Source: Deltaproteobacteria bacterium (GTDB taxonomy: Bacteria > Desulfobacterota > Desulfobulbia > Desulfobulbales > BM004). From it: a DNA stretch of 34,289 nt. Below, piece after piece: positions 1 to 8,432 of the stretch. The translations under genes were made by a program, and so were the position numbers. The DNA lies in assembly GCA_024639555.1 (NCBI GenBank), contig JAHEID010000006.1:1-34289 (forward strand). Direction: 5' to 3'. Position 1 is the first letter of the stretch, and each line of letters begins with the position of its first letter. Below the pieces are notes generated by a model. That model did not search any database. It worked only from the letters and a program-made list of their open reading frames with translations, and was not told the origin of the DNA.

Positions 1-6
1 TGTTAT

Positions 7-414
7 TTACTTAACGTGGCAGCCTGTACACTTGGTCGGGCCTGTCTTGCCATCGACCCCCTGCTTGTGGCATTCCTTGCAGCGCGCATGAAATGCGGCT
101 TTGGGAGTCTGGAGTTTCGGGTCGCTGAAATCCTTGTTGTGACAGTTTGCACAGCTAAGCTGCTGACCGTTTTCCATGACCGCAATGTCTGTGTCTGTTA
201 ATGGCTGGTGCTGACTGTCATGATGACACTGACCGCAAGCCACACCAAGGTTCAAGTGGACCGGATGGGAAAATTTTGCAGATTTTTTTTCTCCCTCAAT
301 AATAATCTCTGCTTCCGGAGCCTTCAAGCCTGTTCCCTCGGTGCCAAAAGACGTCCCCACGAACAGGGCCGTTGCTGACAACACCATAAAGACCAGTAAC
401 CAAATTTTCTTCAT
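7..414 (-). CDS. Periplasmic tetraheme cytochrome c3-type protein
   Basis: The 135-residue product starts with a Sec signal peptide (MKKIWLLVFMVL, processing near residue 24). Four CxxCH haem c motifs follow, CGQCH, CANCH, CKECH and CTGCH, the last almost at the C terminus. Extra histidines (HPVH, CHHD, FHARC) can serve as distal ligands. This fits the class III cytochrome c3/c7 family, periplasmic electron carriers between hydrogenases or formate dehydrogenases and membrane complexes in sulfate- and metal-reducing bacteria. All four motifs have two-residue spacing, unlike classical Desulfovibrio c3, which has some CxxxxCH. The start at 414 is chosen because GGAGGA lies six bases upstream; an ATG at 420 abuts that site and is too close. 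The gene is divergent from the XRE regulator at 702. The exact redox partner is unknown. Confidence 0.9.
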   Translation of the reverse strand: MKKIWLLVFMVLSATALFVGTSFGTEGTGLKAPEAEIIIEGEKKSAKFSHPVHLNLGVACGQCHHDSQHQPLTDTDIAVMENGQQLSCANCHNKDFSDPKLQTPKAAFHARCKECHKQGVDGKTGPTKCTGCHVK

Positions 415-701
415 TGCCATTCCTCCTTTTATGTTTTTGTATGAATTAATACCTGGCACTTGTTTGCCTGTTCTCGATTGTAAGAAACTGACACGAAAAT
501 AGTAGATGATGTCGGGCTATATTGCTGTAGATGTTGGCCGATATCGACCAGACATCTTAGAAAGATGTATCCTTAGCACTATTTGCAAGACCGGCCGATT
601 TGGCTATGAATGAAAAACCTGTGCAGGTTCTGTGAACTTGGGCTAATATGATGCAGCTTTATAATCATAAAAAATAATAAAAAATTGTAATTCCTCTCAG
701 A
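415..701. promoter_or_regulatory. Divergent intergenic region, cytochrome / XRE regulator
   Basis: This 287-bp region separates two divergent genes and must hold both promoters. It contains a near-palindrome at 530-556 (listed separately) and a short hairpin (ACATCT ... AGATGT) just downstream at about 552-568. No convincing -35/-10 pair was picked by eye, and no small ORF with a good ribosome binding site was seen. Confidence 0.4.
530..556. promoter_or_regulatory. 27-bp near-palindrome, possible operator
   Basis: The centre CGATATCG is a perfect palindrome. It is flanked by GATGTTGG on the left and CCA-G-ACATC on the right, complementary except for one bulged base and one C/A mismatch. Its position between divergent genes suits a dimeric regulator, and the neighbouring XRE protein is the obvious candidate; that link is inference. 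Confidence 0.35.
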
Positions 702-1643
702 ATGAGTGAACAGATATTTCCAGGCCCGTATCAAATGGTTAAGATAGATGGCTCCAAGGTGCGGAGCCTGCGTGAGTCAAAAGGGCTTACACAGCTCTAT
801 ATCGCCACCGTGGTAGGAGTAACCACAGACACTATCTCCCGCTGGGAAAACAAGCGTTATCCTTCCATAAAGGAGGAAAATGCACACAAACTTGCTGAAG
901 CACTTGAGGTGCCTCTTGAACAGATTCTTGAAAAAGAAGAAGAGCCAGCCTCGCTGGACGATACACCAGCAATTACTGCTTCACAGCCTAAAATACCAAG
1001 GTCCAATCGGATCCTACTCTGGCTTTTGGCACTGAGCGTTGTCCTGCTGCTGCCATTTATCTGGTACAGTTTTAAACAGCCGGCCCCGATCACTATTTTC
1101 GCCATCCGGCTCCTCCCTCCACATATACCGGCAGGTCAGCCATTTCCAGTAGTTATTCAGGTTACGACCAAACAGCAGGGGCCTTTTTCTCTGATTCTCA
1201 AGGAGATGCTTCCTGAAGGTTGCGAACCGATTGTCAGCGCACCTCCTTTTACAAGCTTTGACAAAAAAAACGGAAGCCTTAAGTGGATCAGCAGAACAAC
1301 GGGTCTAACCACAACCTTTGTTTATCTGGCGAAAAAGCTTGGTAATGAATCCGGCGCCGCGCATGATGCTCCCCTTCGCTTCAATGGCTCTGTTACCTTG
1401 AGAGACAAAAAATCCTCGGAAACAACCATAGCAGGTTCACTGATCCTACCCCTTGCAGAATATCACTGGGCGGACGCCAACCGTGACAGTCGCGTAGAGG
1501 ATGCCGAAATCCTGGCAGTCTATGACACTTTCAGCGCCCTGGATAATATCAAGTATGACTGGCAGAAAGTTGATGAAATCTGGTCTGGGGATGGATATTA
1601 CTGGGATGAAGGCAAACAGGAATATATTGTTGTCGGGAAGTGA
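702..1643 (+). CDS. Membrane-anchored XRE-family regulator with EF-hand-like extracytoplasmic end
   Basis: The 313-residue protein has an N-terminal XRE/Cro-type helix-turn-helix (about residues 16-75, with GLTQLYIATVVGVTTDTISR as recognition region), a linker rich in Glu and Pro, and one transmembrane segment (about 104-122). A beta-rich domain follows that should lie outside the cytoplasm. Near the C terminus is a DxNxDxRVxxxE loop (258-269), the pattern of a dockerin or EF-hand calcium site. The architecture resembles RodZ or ToxR-like one-component sensors, but the C-terminal part matches neither that I can recognise. The start is uncertain because no Shine-Dalgarno sequence is clear; Met12 at 735 is an alternative. 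It is convergent with the macro-domain gene. Its targets are unknown; the palindrome at 530-556 is a candidate. Confidence 0.8.
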   Translation: MSEQIFPGPYQMVKIDGSKVRSLRESKGLTQLYIATVVGVTTDTISRWENKRYPSIKEENAHKLAEALEVPLEQILEKEEEPASLDDTPAITASQPKIPRSNRILLWLLALSVVLLLPFIWYSFKQPAPITIFAIRLLPPHIPAGQPFPVVIQVTTKQQGPFSLILKEMLPEGCEPIVSAPPFTSFDKKNGSLKWISRTTGLTTTFVYLAKKLGNESGAAHDAPLRFNGSVTLRDKKSSETTIAGSLILPLAEYHWADANRDSRVEDAEILAVYDTFSALDNIKYDWQKVDEIWSGDGYYWDEGKQEYIVVGK

Positions 1644-1690
1644 AGTGTTGAAGCTGGCACACCGATGAGCAACTGCCGCAGCTACCCGAC

Positions 1691-2233
1691 TTATACAACC
1701 TCTTCATCGCCACTGATGTCATGCCTTTCCTGCAGGGCTTCTTCATAGGCCGACCTGGTTTCGGTATTGAAACAGACAAACAGAACACTTTCCAATTTCT
1801 CATTATCAGACAAAGCCTTTTGGGTTTCTCTTACGGCTATTGCGGCAGCCTTTTTTTTAGGAAAACCATAGACACCGGTGCTGATGGCCGGAAAGGCAAT
1901 GGTTCGCAAGTTATTTTCCATGGCGAGCTTGAAGCACCTTTGGTAACAACTGGCCAGCAAGCCCTCCTCCCCTGATGCACCGGAGTGCCAGACGGGTCCG
2001 ACGGTATGGATTACATATTGCGCCGGGAGGTTGTAGCCTTTCGTTATCTTGGCATCCCCTGTGGCGCATCCGTTCAACGTTCTGCACTCCTCCAGAAGGC
2101 CAGGGCCAGCGGCACGGTGAATTGCTCCATCAACGCCTCCGCCGCCCAGCAGTGTATTATTTGCCGCATTTACAATAGCGTCCACTTGAAGAACAGTAAT
2201 ATCGGCTTCTATGAGTTGAATTCTTCCGTCCAT
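1691..2233 (-). CDS. Macro-domain protein, probable ADP-ribosyl/O-acetyl-ADP-ribose hydrolase (YmdB/MacroD type)
   Basis: At 180 residues this is a stand-alone macro domain. The ADP-ribose-binding signatures are all present: [20 protein letters not shown] (residues 18-37), then IHRAAG, a [14 protein letters not shown] segment, VIHTVGP and the phosphate loop ISTGVYGFP. The MacroD-type members remove acetyl from O-acetyl-ADP-ribose or ADP-ribose from acidic residues; which reaction applies here cannot be told. It is cytosolic, with no signal peptide. GGAG lies seven bases upstream of the ATG. It ends 47 bp from the end of the XRE gene and is transcribed towards it. The short C-terminal tail (SGDEEVV) is acidic and unremarkable. 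Confidence 0.92.
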   Translation of the reverse strand: MDGRIQLIEADITVLQVDAIVNAANNTLLGGGGVDGAIHRAAGPGLLEECRTLNGCATGDAKITKGYNLPAQYVIHTVGPVWHSGASGEEGLLASCYQRCFKLAMENNLRTIAFPAISTGVYGFPKKKAAAIAVRETQKALSDNEKLESVLFVCFNTETRSAYEEALQERHDISGDEEVV

Positions 2234-2404
2234 AAGCCGGCTCCGGTTAAATTAAAAATTGCACACAGCTCTTTTCCGATGTTTGACACTTGTTTTATTT
2301 TATGTCATTTTTCAGCAGATTCAAAACAGGTTTTTTATACAGGGGAGCGGGTGTTTCTGGCTGCGTTTAAATTAAATATATTGATGATCTGGGAGTATTG
2401 CATC

Positions 2405-2842
2405 ATGCTGACAAAATATATCTTCACCTTACTTACGGTTTTTTCCTTTTCTTTTTTGGTCTACTCAAATGCAGCTGCTGATGAGAACGCTCCCGTCTGC
2501 ACCCGGCTGGAGAAAAAAGAAAGCGGGGACATGCTGAAATACTCACTGGATGCCGTAGTCAACAACCCTGTATTCTTCGATGATATCGGCTGCGGCGTCA
2601 GCTACCGCGAAGAACTCTGCGCCATGGAAATGGTCAGTTTTGACATCAGTGCCACGGTTTATGATTATTATACTTCTGAAAAAATTGAAATAGGCAAAGC
2701 TCACTTCTGGCTGGATGAAATAAACAAAGATGCTCCCATTCTGGCATTCAGCTCAAAAGAGTCGGCTGAGAAATATGGTGCGGAACAAGAGGGTGGTGTG
2801 ATTCTGGATTATCCAGGTTTGACTGACAGGCTGCTCAAGTAG
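2405..2842 (+). CDS. Secreted NosL-like protein
   Basis: The 145-residue product begins with a signal peptide (MLTKYIFTLLTVFSFSFLVY, then SNAAADE). The mature part carries features I associate with the NosL family: FDDIGC, VYDYYTSEKIEIGKAHFW, then a stretch ending LAFSSKESAEKYGAEQEGG with VILDY. NosL proteins bind Cu(I) and serve nitrous oxide reductase, but related proteins occur without nos genes and no nos gene is visible here. There is no lipobox, so it is probably soluble in the periplasm rather than a lipoprotein. Cysteines at CTRLEKK, GCG and LCAM could bind metal. The start is set by the signal peptide and GGGAG nine bases upstream; the open frame runs further upstream antisense to the macro gene and is not credible there. 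Its stop overlaps the next gene's stop by 8 bp. Confidence 0.75.
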   Translation: MLTKYIFTLLTVFSFSFLVYSNAAADENAPVCTRLEKKESGDMLKYSLDAVVNNPVFFDDIGCGVSYREELCAMEMVSFDISATVYDYYTSEKIEIGKAHFWLDEINKDAPILAFSSKESAEKYGAEQEGGVILDYPGLTDRLLK

Positions 2843-3971
2843 TCCCCTCCTCCCTGTCCGGCACCTGGAGCCCAAGTGGTGCCAGCACATTTATCTCAGC
2901 CCAATTCCTGATTTTTTCAGGAGATTCCCCCTGATCCAGCCTTTGGCTCACTTTCTGAAGCTTGCCCGCAATTACCTCGTTTTTTTCACGGCACTCCATT
3001 ATTGCCATTTGCAGTAAAGACCAGTCACCATTATCCCAGAAGACTTTGCTCGCTTCATTCAGCTCCGGACAAAGAAGCTTGCGCATACCATCCAGAAAGG
3101 ACATGTAAAAACCCAGAGAACTTTTTTTCTCCAGACCTACAATATGGCTGAGAAGGCCCCTGGGATGGGTGTCGGCTAAAATGTCCTTGACTGCACGGGC
3201 CAGCAGTTCAAGGGCCGAAGCAGGAAAAGCCGCTATGATTCTTTTAAGCACATTACCGTTGAGCATATTTTCCTGGCGCTCACCTACCTCATGATAGATA
3301 AATATCTCCAATTCCTCTTCAACTATTGCATCAAACACGGCGATCAACTTTTCCCGGTCAAGGGCACAACCCTCTTTCATAACGCCGTAAGACCCAAGCG
3401 CCTGCTGCATGGCAGGCCTGCAGGAGGGGTTAATTTCCTGGATCTGGTCCCAGAAAAAAAAGCGCATGGGATCCTTTCTGATATAGATGACCCCATCCTG
3501 GAGCATGGCAAAGGGGCTGGAAAGCTCCCTGGCTTTTTCTTTGCCGAGAATTAGAGTGGGGCAGCCGTCCACCAGGCGGTCTTCAAGAATTTCCGCCATG
3601 AAAAAAACCGCCTTCATGGATCTGCCGTAGCCGGCACCATACACATGGTTGGCAACTGACAAATGCCTGTTGATTGGAGGCAGCAGGAAGGGATCAACCT
3701 TTTCTCCATTGATGGGAATGGCTGAAAACGGTTCAGCCCGTATGGTCGCCCAGTATTCTTCCTTGGCGGCAATCCAGTCAAGCAGTACTGGGGAGTCAGG
3801 CTCCTCCCAAGGTTGCAAACCATGCTCCCACTTATAGAGGTTGCGCAATTTCAGCACCAGGGTACAGATGGAGTAGATTCCATTGTCCCTGGCGTCTGAT
3901 ATATCACAGTTATGCTTAATTATTTTTAATAGAGAACCGTCAGTCATAGCTTGCAACTTATCCGGGATCAT
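2835..3971 (-). CDS. Conserved protein of unknown function
   Basis: I cannot assign a family to this 378-residue cytosolic protein. It has no signal peptide or membrane segment, is mainly helical in composition, and has Trp- and aromatic-rich stretches (LYKWEHGLQPW, MRFFFWDQIQEI). Centrally it has FIYHEVGER in a helix-like context after EEELE, which is reminiscent of a metal-binding His-Glu pair but is not the HExxH zinc signature. Codon use looks like that of its neighbours, so there is no sign of recent transfer. It lies 14 bp upstream-side of the lipoprotein gene and on the same strand, so both may share a transcript (lipoprotein first). The convergent overlap with the NosL-like gene means a bidirectional terminator is absent between them. 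Confidence 0.75.
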   Translation of the reverse strand: MIPDKLQAMTDGSLLKIIKHNCDISDARDNGIYSICTLVLKLRNLYKWEHGLQPWEEPDSPVLLDWIAAKEEYWATIRAEPFSAIPINGEKVDPFLLPPINRHLSVANHVYGAGYGRSMKAVFFMAEILEDRLVDGCPTLILGKEKARELSSPFAMLQDGVIYIRKDPMRFFFWDQIQEINPSCRPAMQQALGSYGVMKEGCALDREKLIAVFDAIVEEELEIFIYHEVGERQENMLNGNVLKRIIAAFPASALELLARAVKDILADTHPRGLLSHIVGLEKKSSLGFYMSFLDGMRKLLCPELNEASKVFWDNGDWSLLQMAIMECREKNEVIAGKLQKVSQRLDQGESPEKIRNWAEINVLAPLGLQVPDREEGTT

Positions 3972-3985
3972 AAGACATATTTCAC

Positions 3986-4510
3986 TTAAATACCGAAATT
4001 TATTCCGAAACCTCTAGGCCTGTAAAAATCCCGATTCAGTGGCGGTGGATAGACCTGGACCTTGTTACCCTCTAAAAACTTAACCGTTGTATAGTTCTCA
4101 ATTGAAAACCAGGCACCAACTCTATTGCCATCCGGGTTCAGGATGTAAGCAGCAAAATAACTACCCGACCTCCGATAATTCTGATCAGGAGCGATGGTAT
4201 CAATCCATTTTCGCATCTGGCCTGTATCAACATTCGGAACTGATACCCAGAGGTTTCTCGGATTATCCAACTCGTAATCCCTATGAATTGCAAGAATGGC
4301 ATTGGGGGCATCATATCCGCCGCTGGTGTAATACCTGTGGTCCGGCAATACCTCATAACTGAGAAACATGTTGTCCAGATCCCTGTCCCTGGCAATTTTC
4401 CCGTAATTACCCCCGGCACATCCAACTAAAAGAAAAAGGGCAATAAATACTGCCAGCAAAGTTACCAACCTTTTCCTCATGTTGAAACTATCATACGTTT
4501 TCATTTTCAT
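3986..4510 (-). CDS. Small lipoprotein of unknown function
   Basis: The 174-residue protein has a lipoprotein signal (MRKRLVTLLAVFIALFLLVG) ending in the lipobox LVGC, with glycine-rich residues after the cysteine (AGGNYGK), so it should be lipid-anchored. The mature part has no motif I recognise and is rich in Tyr, Asn and Asp. Several in-frame starts exist: a GTG at 4522 and ATGs at 4510, 4504 and 4480. The ATG at 4510 is chosen because GAGGTGG lies eight bases upstream; a later start at 4480 would give the more usual short n-region. It is divergent from the CLC gene at 4762 and lies upstream of the unknown gene ending at 2835, probably in one operon with it. Confidence 0.75.
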   Translation of the reverse strand: MKMKTYDSFNMRKRLVTLLAVFIALFLLVGCAGGNYGKIARDRDLDNMFLSYEVLPDHRYYTSGGYDAPNAILAIHRDYELDNPRNLWVSVPNVDTGQMRKWIDTIAPDQNYRRSGSYFAAYILNPDGNRVGAWFSIENYTTVKFLEGNKVQVYPPPLNRDFYRPRGFGINFGI

Positions 4511-4761
4511 AGCTTTATCCACCTCATGAATTTTTTATTCGGAGCAGGTTACTGTAAAATCCACATAAAATTCACTTACTAATATATATTAAGCACCTCT
4601 CTTATCCTGTGCCAGATATTCAATGTGGGAAAAACGTTCTTTTCCTGTTTGCAGGCTGTTCCACCCTTGACAGTAGTTACTATCTAAAGTAAGCATTTGT
4701 AATATCAGAATTTATTGCTAAACTGCAGGAAGGACTGCAAGCCTATCATGCCTACTTTTTT

Positions 4762-6861
4762 ATGATCAAACGATACCTGGCCAAACTGCTTGACCACCTT
4801 GCCCCGAGGGAGGGGCTTGTTCTGCTGGTTATGGCACTTATTGTAGGGGTCGCCACCGGCCTTGCTGCTGTATTTTTTATCCGCCTCATCGGTTTCATCC
4901 AGGTGACTGCCTACGGCGGAGCAGAAAATATTTTCCCAGCCTTAGGCCGCTTCTGGATAATCCTGATACCGGTCATCGGTGGTCTTCTTGTCGGGCCCAT
5001 CATAGCCAAATTTGCCGTCGAGGCCAAAGGCCACGGGGTCCCTGAGGTAATGCAGGCCATCATCTTACGGGGAGGACGCATCCGGCCCAGAGTGGCCCTG
5101 GCAAAAATAATAGCCTCGGCTCTTTGTATCGGTACAGGTGGATCAGCAGGCCGTGAAGGACCTATCGTCCAGGTCGGTTCCGCCCTGGGTTCATCTGTCG
5201 GCCAGTGGCTGCACCTGTCCGATGAAAGGATAAAAAACCTGGTTGCCTGCGGTGCAGCAGCAGGTATTGCTGCAACATTCAACGCCCCCATTGCCGGTGT
5301 GGTTTTTGCAATAGAAGTACTGCTCAGCGAACTGCAGGTAGCCGTATTCGGTAACGTGGTTGTTTCAGCCGTAGCTGCAAGTATTGTCAGCCGCATCTTT
5401 CTGGGTGCCCGTCCGGCTTTTGAGATCCCAGGCTATGTCATGCACTCATCCTGGGAAATTCTGCTCTATGTGGTCCTGGGGCTTCTGGCAGCGTTAGTCG
5501 GCATATTTTTCATCCGCTTGCTTTACTATACTGAAGACGTGTTTGATCAACTTGCAATTCCTCTATGGCTTAAACCTGCAGTGGGTTCGTTGCTTCTTGG
5601 TATGCTTGCCTTTTTCTACCCTTATATGGGGAGTAGCCTGCATGTATCAGCGGCTGACATGACATTGGGCCTGCCGCTGGTTGAAAACTATCCGCATGTT
5701 TTTGGCTCCGGTTTCCTGTTCCTTGAAGAAGTACTGCATGGTCGCGCCCCGTTCCTGTTATTATTTATTCTTATTTTCCTTAAGCCATTGGCGACTTCGT
5801 TCACCCTGGGATCCGGTAATTCCGGAGGTGTTTTTGCCCCTTCCCTTTTTACAGGTGCCATGCTGGGCGGCTCCTTCGGTTACCTGGCAATGCGTCTTTT
5901 CCCAGGCCTTACCATTGAAATCGGGGCCTATGCCCTGGTCGGCATGGCCGCGGTTTTTTCTGCGGCAGCCAGGGCACCACTCACCTCCATGCTCATTGTT
6001 TTTGAAATGAGCAATGACTACCGGTTGATCCTGCCGCTTATGGCAGCAGGAATGGTTGCTTCCACCTTTGCCCAATGGCTGCATTCAGATTCCATTTATA
6101 CGTTGAAACTTTCCAAGCGGGGCATACGCTTTGAACAGGGTCGGGATATGGACATCATGCAGACCGTAGAGGTGGAAGAGGTAATGAACAAGGCACCGAT
6201 CACGATGCAGAATGAACAGAGCGTTGCTGATCTTTTTGGAGCTTTCCAGGAAACGCATCTCGGCGGCTTTCCCGTTCTGGACAGCAACAATGAACTTTAC
6301 GGCATGGTAACCATGCAGGATATGGAAAGGACTATCCAGGATATGGAGCGAACCCTGCATAGAAAAGACGTCAACCTGCGGGACTTGAAAGTCTGGGATG
6401 TGGCAACTCCTGAACCGGTCACGGTTTTCCCGGACGAACCCATATGGTCAGCCATCAGAAAAATGGCCCCCCGTGACCTGGCCCGGCTGCCGGTTGTTGC
6501 AAGGAATAATCCGAAGCAGTTTGTCGGCCTCATCAGCCGCAGTGATATAGTCCGGGCCTATAATGTTGGTTTGATGCGCAAACAAAAAGACCAGCTGGCC
6601 CAGGAACGTTCCACCCTGCGCAAGGTGACCGGGCTCGATTTCATCGAGATCAAGGTGGAGTCCAATTGTGCCGGCACCGGCAAACGGTTGGCTGATATGC
6701 ATCTTCCCAGAAACACCAATGTTGTCTCAATCCTGCGTTATGGAACAGTTTTAGTGCCTGACGGGAATACCAGGATACTTACCGGGGACGTCATAACCGT
6801 GCTATGCCTTTCCAGCCAGATAGAGTCAGTCAGAAAATTCTTTATATGCCATGACGACTAA
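4762..6861 (+). CDS. CLC chloride channel/transporter with CBS pair and TrkA-C domain
   Basis: The 699-residue inner-membrane protein has a CLC core (about 1-440), two CBS domains (about 470-600, starting VEEVMNKAPITM and VWDVATPEPVTV) and a C-terminal TrkA-C/RCK_C domain (about 615-695). CLC signatures are clear: GHGVPEV, GGSAGREGP with gating Glu132, FNAPIAGVVFAIE and GSGNSGGVFAPS. In E. coli ClcA two Glu follow one another at the end of the third motif (202/203); here they read Glu185-Val186, so the internal proton glutamate is Val as in channel-type CLCs. The serine of GSGIP is His. CBS domains usually bind adenine nucleotides, suggesting regulated gating. A second CLC follows 144 bp downstream. 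The ATG is preceded by an ATG-initiated five-codon ORF whose TGA overlaps it. Confidence 0.92.
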   Translation: MIKRYLAKLLDHLAPREGLVLLVMALIVGVATGLAAVFFIRLIGFIQVTAYGGAENIFPALGRFWIILIPVIGGLLVGPIIAKFAVEAKGHGVPEVMQAIILRGGRIRPRVALAKIIASALCIGTGGSAGREGPIVQVGSALGSSVGQWLHLSDERIKNLVACGAAAGIAATFNAPIAGVVFAIEVLLSELQVAVFGNVVVSAVAASIVSRIFLGARPAFEIPGYVMHSSWEILLYVVLGLLAALVGIFFIRLLYYTEDVFDQLAIPLWLKPAVGSLLLGMLAFFYPYMGSSLHVSAADMTLGLPLVENYPHVFGSGFLFLEEVLHGRAPFLLLFILIFLKPLATSFTLGSGNSGGVFAPSLFTGAMLGGSFGYLAMRLFPGLTIEIGAYALVGMAAVFSAAARAPLTSMLIVFEMSNDYRLILPLMAAGMVASTFAQWLHSDSIYTLKLSKRGIRFEQGRDMDIMQTVEVEEVMNKAPITMQNEQSVADLFGAFQETHLGGFPVLDSNNELYGMVTMQDMERTIQDMERTLHRKDVNLRDLKVWDVATPEPVTVFPDEPIWSAIRKMAPRDLARLPVVARNNPKQFVGLISRSDIVRAYNVGLMRKQKDQLAQERSTLRKVTGLDFIEIKVESNCAGTGKRLADMHLPRNTNVVSILRYGTVLVPDGNTRILTGDVITVLCLSSQIESVRKFFICHDD

Positions 6862-7005
6862 AAAACACAGGCTCCCCTTTCATCTCCCAGAAATTCAGGT
6901 GACTAGCAGTTTCTGAAGAACAATCCTCCGAAATCTCACACTATACCTGACACATAAATGAACCATAAAAATGGCTGGAGCAATTGCCATTGAATTAAAA
7001 GGCAT

Positions 7006-8412
7006 TTGGGGTATTATGACGATGTCTTACTGGAAAAAACTGCAAAGAGAATATTGTATCCGTTCAGGGAAATGAAAAAATCCATTACAGAAGAATCCAT
7101 TCTTTTAGTCAGCATCTTCAAATGGTTTATCGTGGCAAGCCTGATTGGCGTGGTTGTTGGTTTCTCAACTTCACTTTTCCTGGTTTCCCTGAAATGGAGC
7201 ACCATACGCCTTGGCGAACACTCATACTATTTCTTCCTTCTACCCTTGGCGCTGGCCCTGAGTTCCTATATTACAAAATACCTGGCTCCTGAAGCTGAAG
7301 GTCATGGAACCGAAAAAGTAATTGAAGCTGTGCATCGCCATGACGGATACATCAAACCGATTGTGGTCCCCATAAAATTGATTACCACTGTTATCACTCT
7401 TGCCTGCGGTGGTTCGGCCGGCAAGGAGGGCCCCTGTGCCCAGATCGGAGGCGGATTAGCTTCAATAATCGGCAACCTGCTGCACTTTGACAAAGCAGAC
7501 CGCAGAAAACTGGTGATTTGCGGCATCAGTGCCGGTTTTGCCTCTGTTTTTGGCACGCCCATCGCAGGCGCGATCTTCGGTATCGAAGTTCTGTTTGTTG
7601 GAGGCATCATGTATGAAGTGCTTCTGCCAACCTTCATTGCAGGGGTAATGGGATACCAGGTTTCTTCAGCTCTGGGGGTTTCCTATTTTTATCATCAGAT
7701 CGATTTTGTGCCTGCCTTTACCGAACTCTTTTTCATTAAGGTACTTCTTTCCGGAATTTTATTTGGTCTTTGTTCCCTGCTTCTTGTCGAGACATTAAAT
7801 CTGTTCCAGAGACTTTCTGAAAAAATACCTTGGTGGCCCCCCTTGAAAGGGCTTCTCGGCGGCACAGTTCTTATCCTCTTAACCCTCTTTTTTTCCACCG
7901 AATACCTGGGGCTCGGGCTTGACACCATTGAGGCCACACTTGCAGGTGCAAGGGTGGCGTGGTACGCCTTTGCTGCAAAAATAATATTTACCTGCATCAC
8001 CCTTACCTTTGGCGGCAGCGGCGGCATGGTGACTCCTGTCTTTTTTATCGGTGCCACCTTTGGCAGCCTGTTGGGAGCAATGCTCGGTGTTGACCCGGCG
8101 ACTTTCGCCGCCATCGGCATGGTGGCTCTTTTGGCTGGCGCAGCAAACACTCCCATTGCCGCATCCATCCTGGCTGTGGAACTTTTTGGTGCGCAAATAG
8201 CTCCCTATGCAGCAGTTGCCTGCGTCACCAGCTTCCTGATGACCGGGCACCGCAGCGTTTATCCATCACAGATATTTGCCATCATGAAATCCTCCTCCTT
8301 TCGGGATCAGACTGGCAAGGAGGTTACCGACGCCCAGGCAGAATTCCTCTTACGCCGCAAAAGCCTCACACGCTATTTCCTTTCATGGGTCAGAAAAGTC
8401 TTCCGCAACTAG
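7006..8412 (+). CDS. CLC chloride channel/transporter, short form
   Basis: This 468-residue CLC core has no CBS or TrkA-C domains. Motifs are GHGTEKV, GGSAGKEGP with gating Glu141, FGTPIAGAIFGIEVL and GGSGGMVTPVFFIG. As in the preceding CLC, the position of the ClcA proton glutamate is Val (195). It is clearly diverged from its neighbour (different spacing and termini), so it looks like a separate subfamily rather than a recent tandem copy. The start is uncertain: the frame opens with TTG at 7006 after AAAAGG, while the first in-frame ATG is at 7072 (MKKSITEE). The 22 extra residues look cytosolic and could be real. It ends 20 bp before prmA and is probably co-transcribed with it. Confidence 0.9.
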   Translation: MGYYDDVLLEKTAKRILYPFREMKKSITEESILLVSIFKWFIVASLIGVVVGFSTSLFLVSLKWSTIRLGEHSYYFFLLPLALALSSYITKYLAPEAEGHGTEKVIEAVHRHDGYIKPIVVPIKLITTVITLACGGSAGKEGPCAQIGGGLASIIGNLLHFDKADRRKLVICGISAGFASVFGTPIAGAIFGIEVLFVGGIMYEVLLPTFIAGVMGYQVSSALGVSYFYHQIDFVPAFTELFFIKVLLSGILFGLCSLLLVETLNLFQRLSEKIPWWPPLKGLLGGTVLILLTLFFSTEYLGLGLDTIEATLAGARVAWYAFAAKIIFTCITLTFGGSGGMVTPVFFIGATFGSLLGAMLGVDPATFAAIGMVALLAGAANTPIAASILAVELFGAQIAPYAAVACVTSFLMTGHRSVYPSQIFAIMKSSSFRDQTGKEVTDAQAEFLLRRKSLTRYFLSWVRKVFRN

Positions 8413-8432
8413 GCTGCAATTTTACTCCTGCA

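Noticed and set aside
453-468. TGGCAC followed by TTGC, resembling a sigma-54 promoter facing the XRE gene
   Set aside because: The GG-to-GC spacing is nine bases instead of the required ten, and the site lies over 230 bp before the gene.
1985-2404. Open frame extending the NosL-like gene upstream by 140 codons
   Set aside because: It is antisense to the macro-domain gene, and the signal peptide and ribosome binding site place the start at 2405.
4748-4765. Five-codon ORF (MPTFL) whose stop overlaps the first CLC start
   Set aside because: The only upstream purine-rich site is 13 bases away, too far for good initiation; five codons are within chance.
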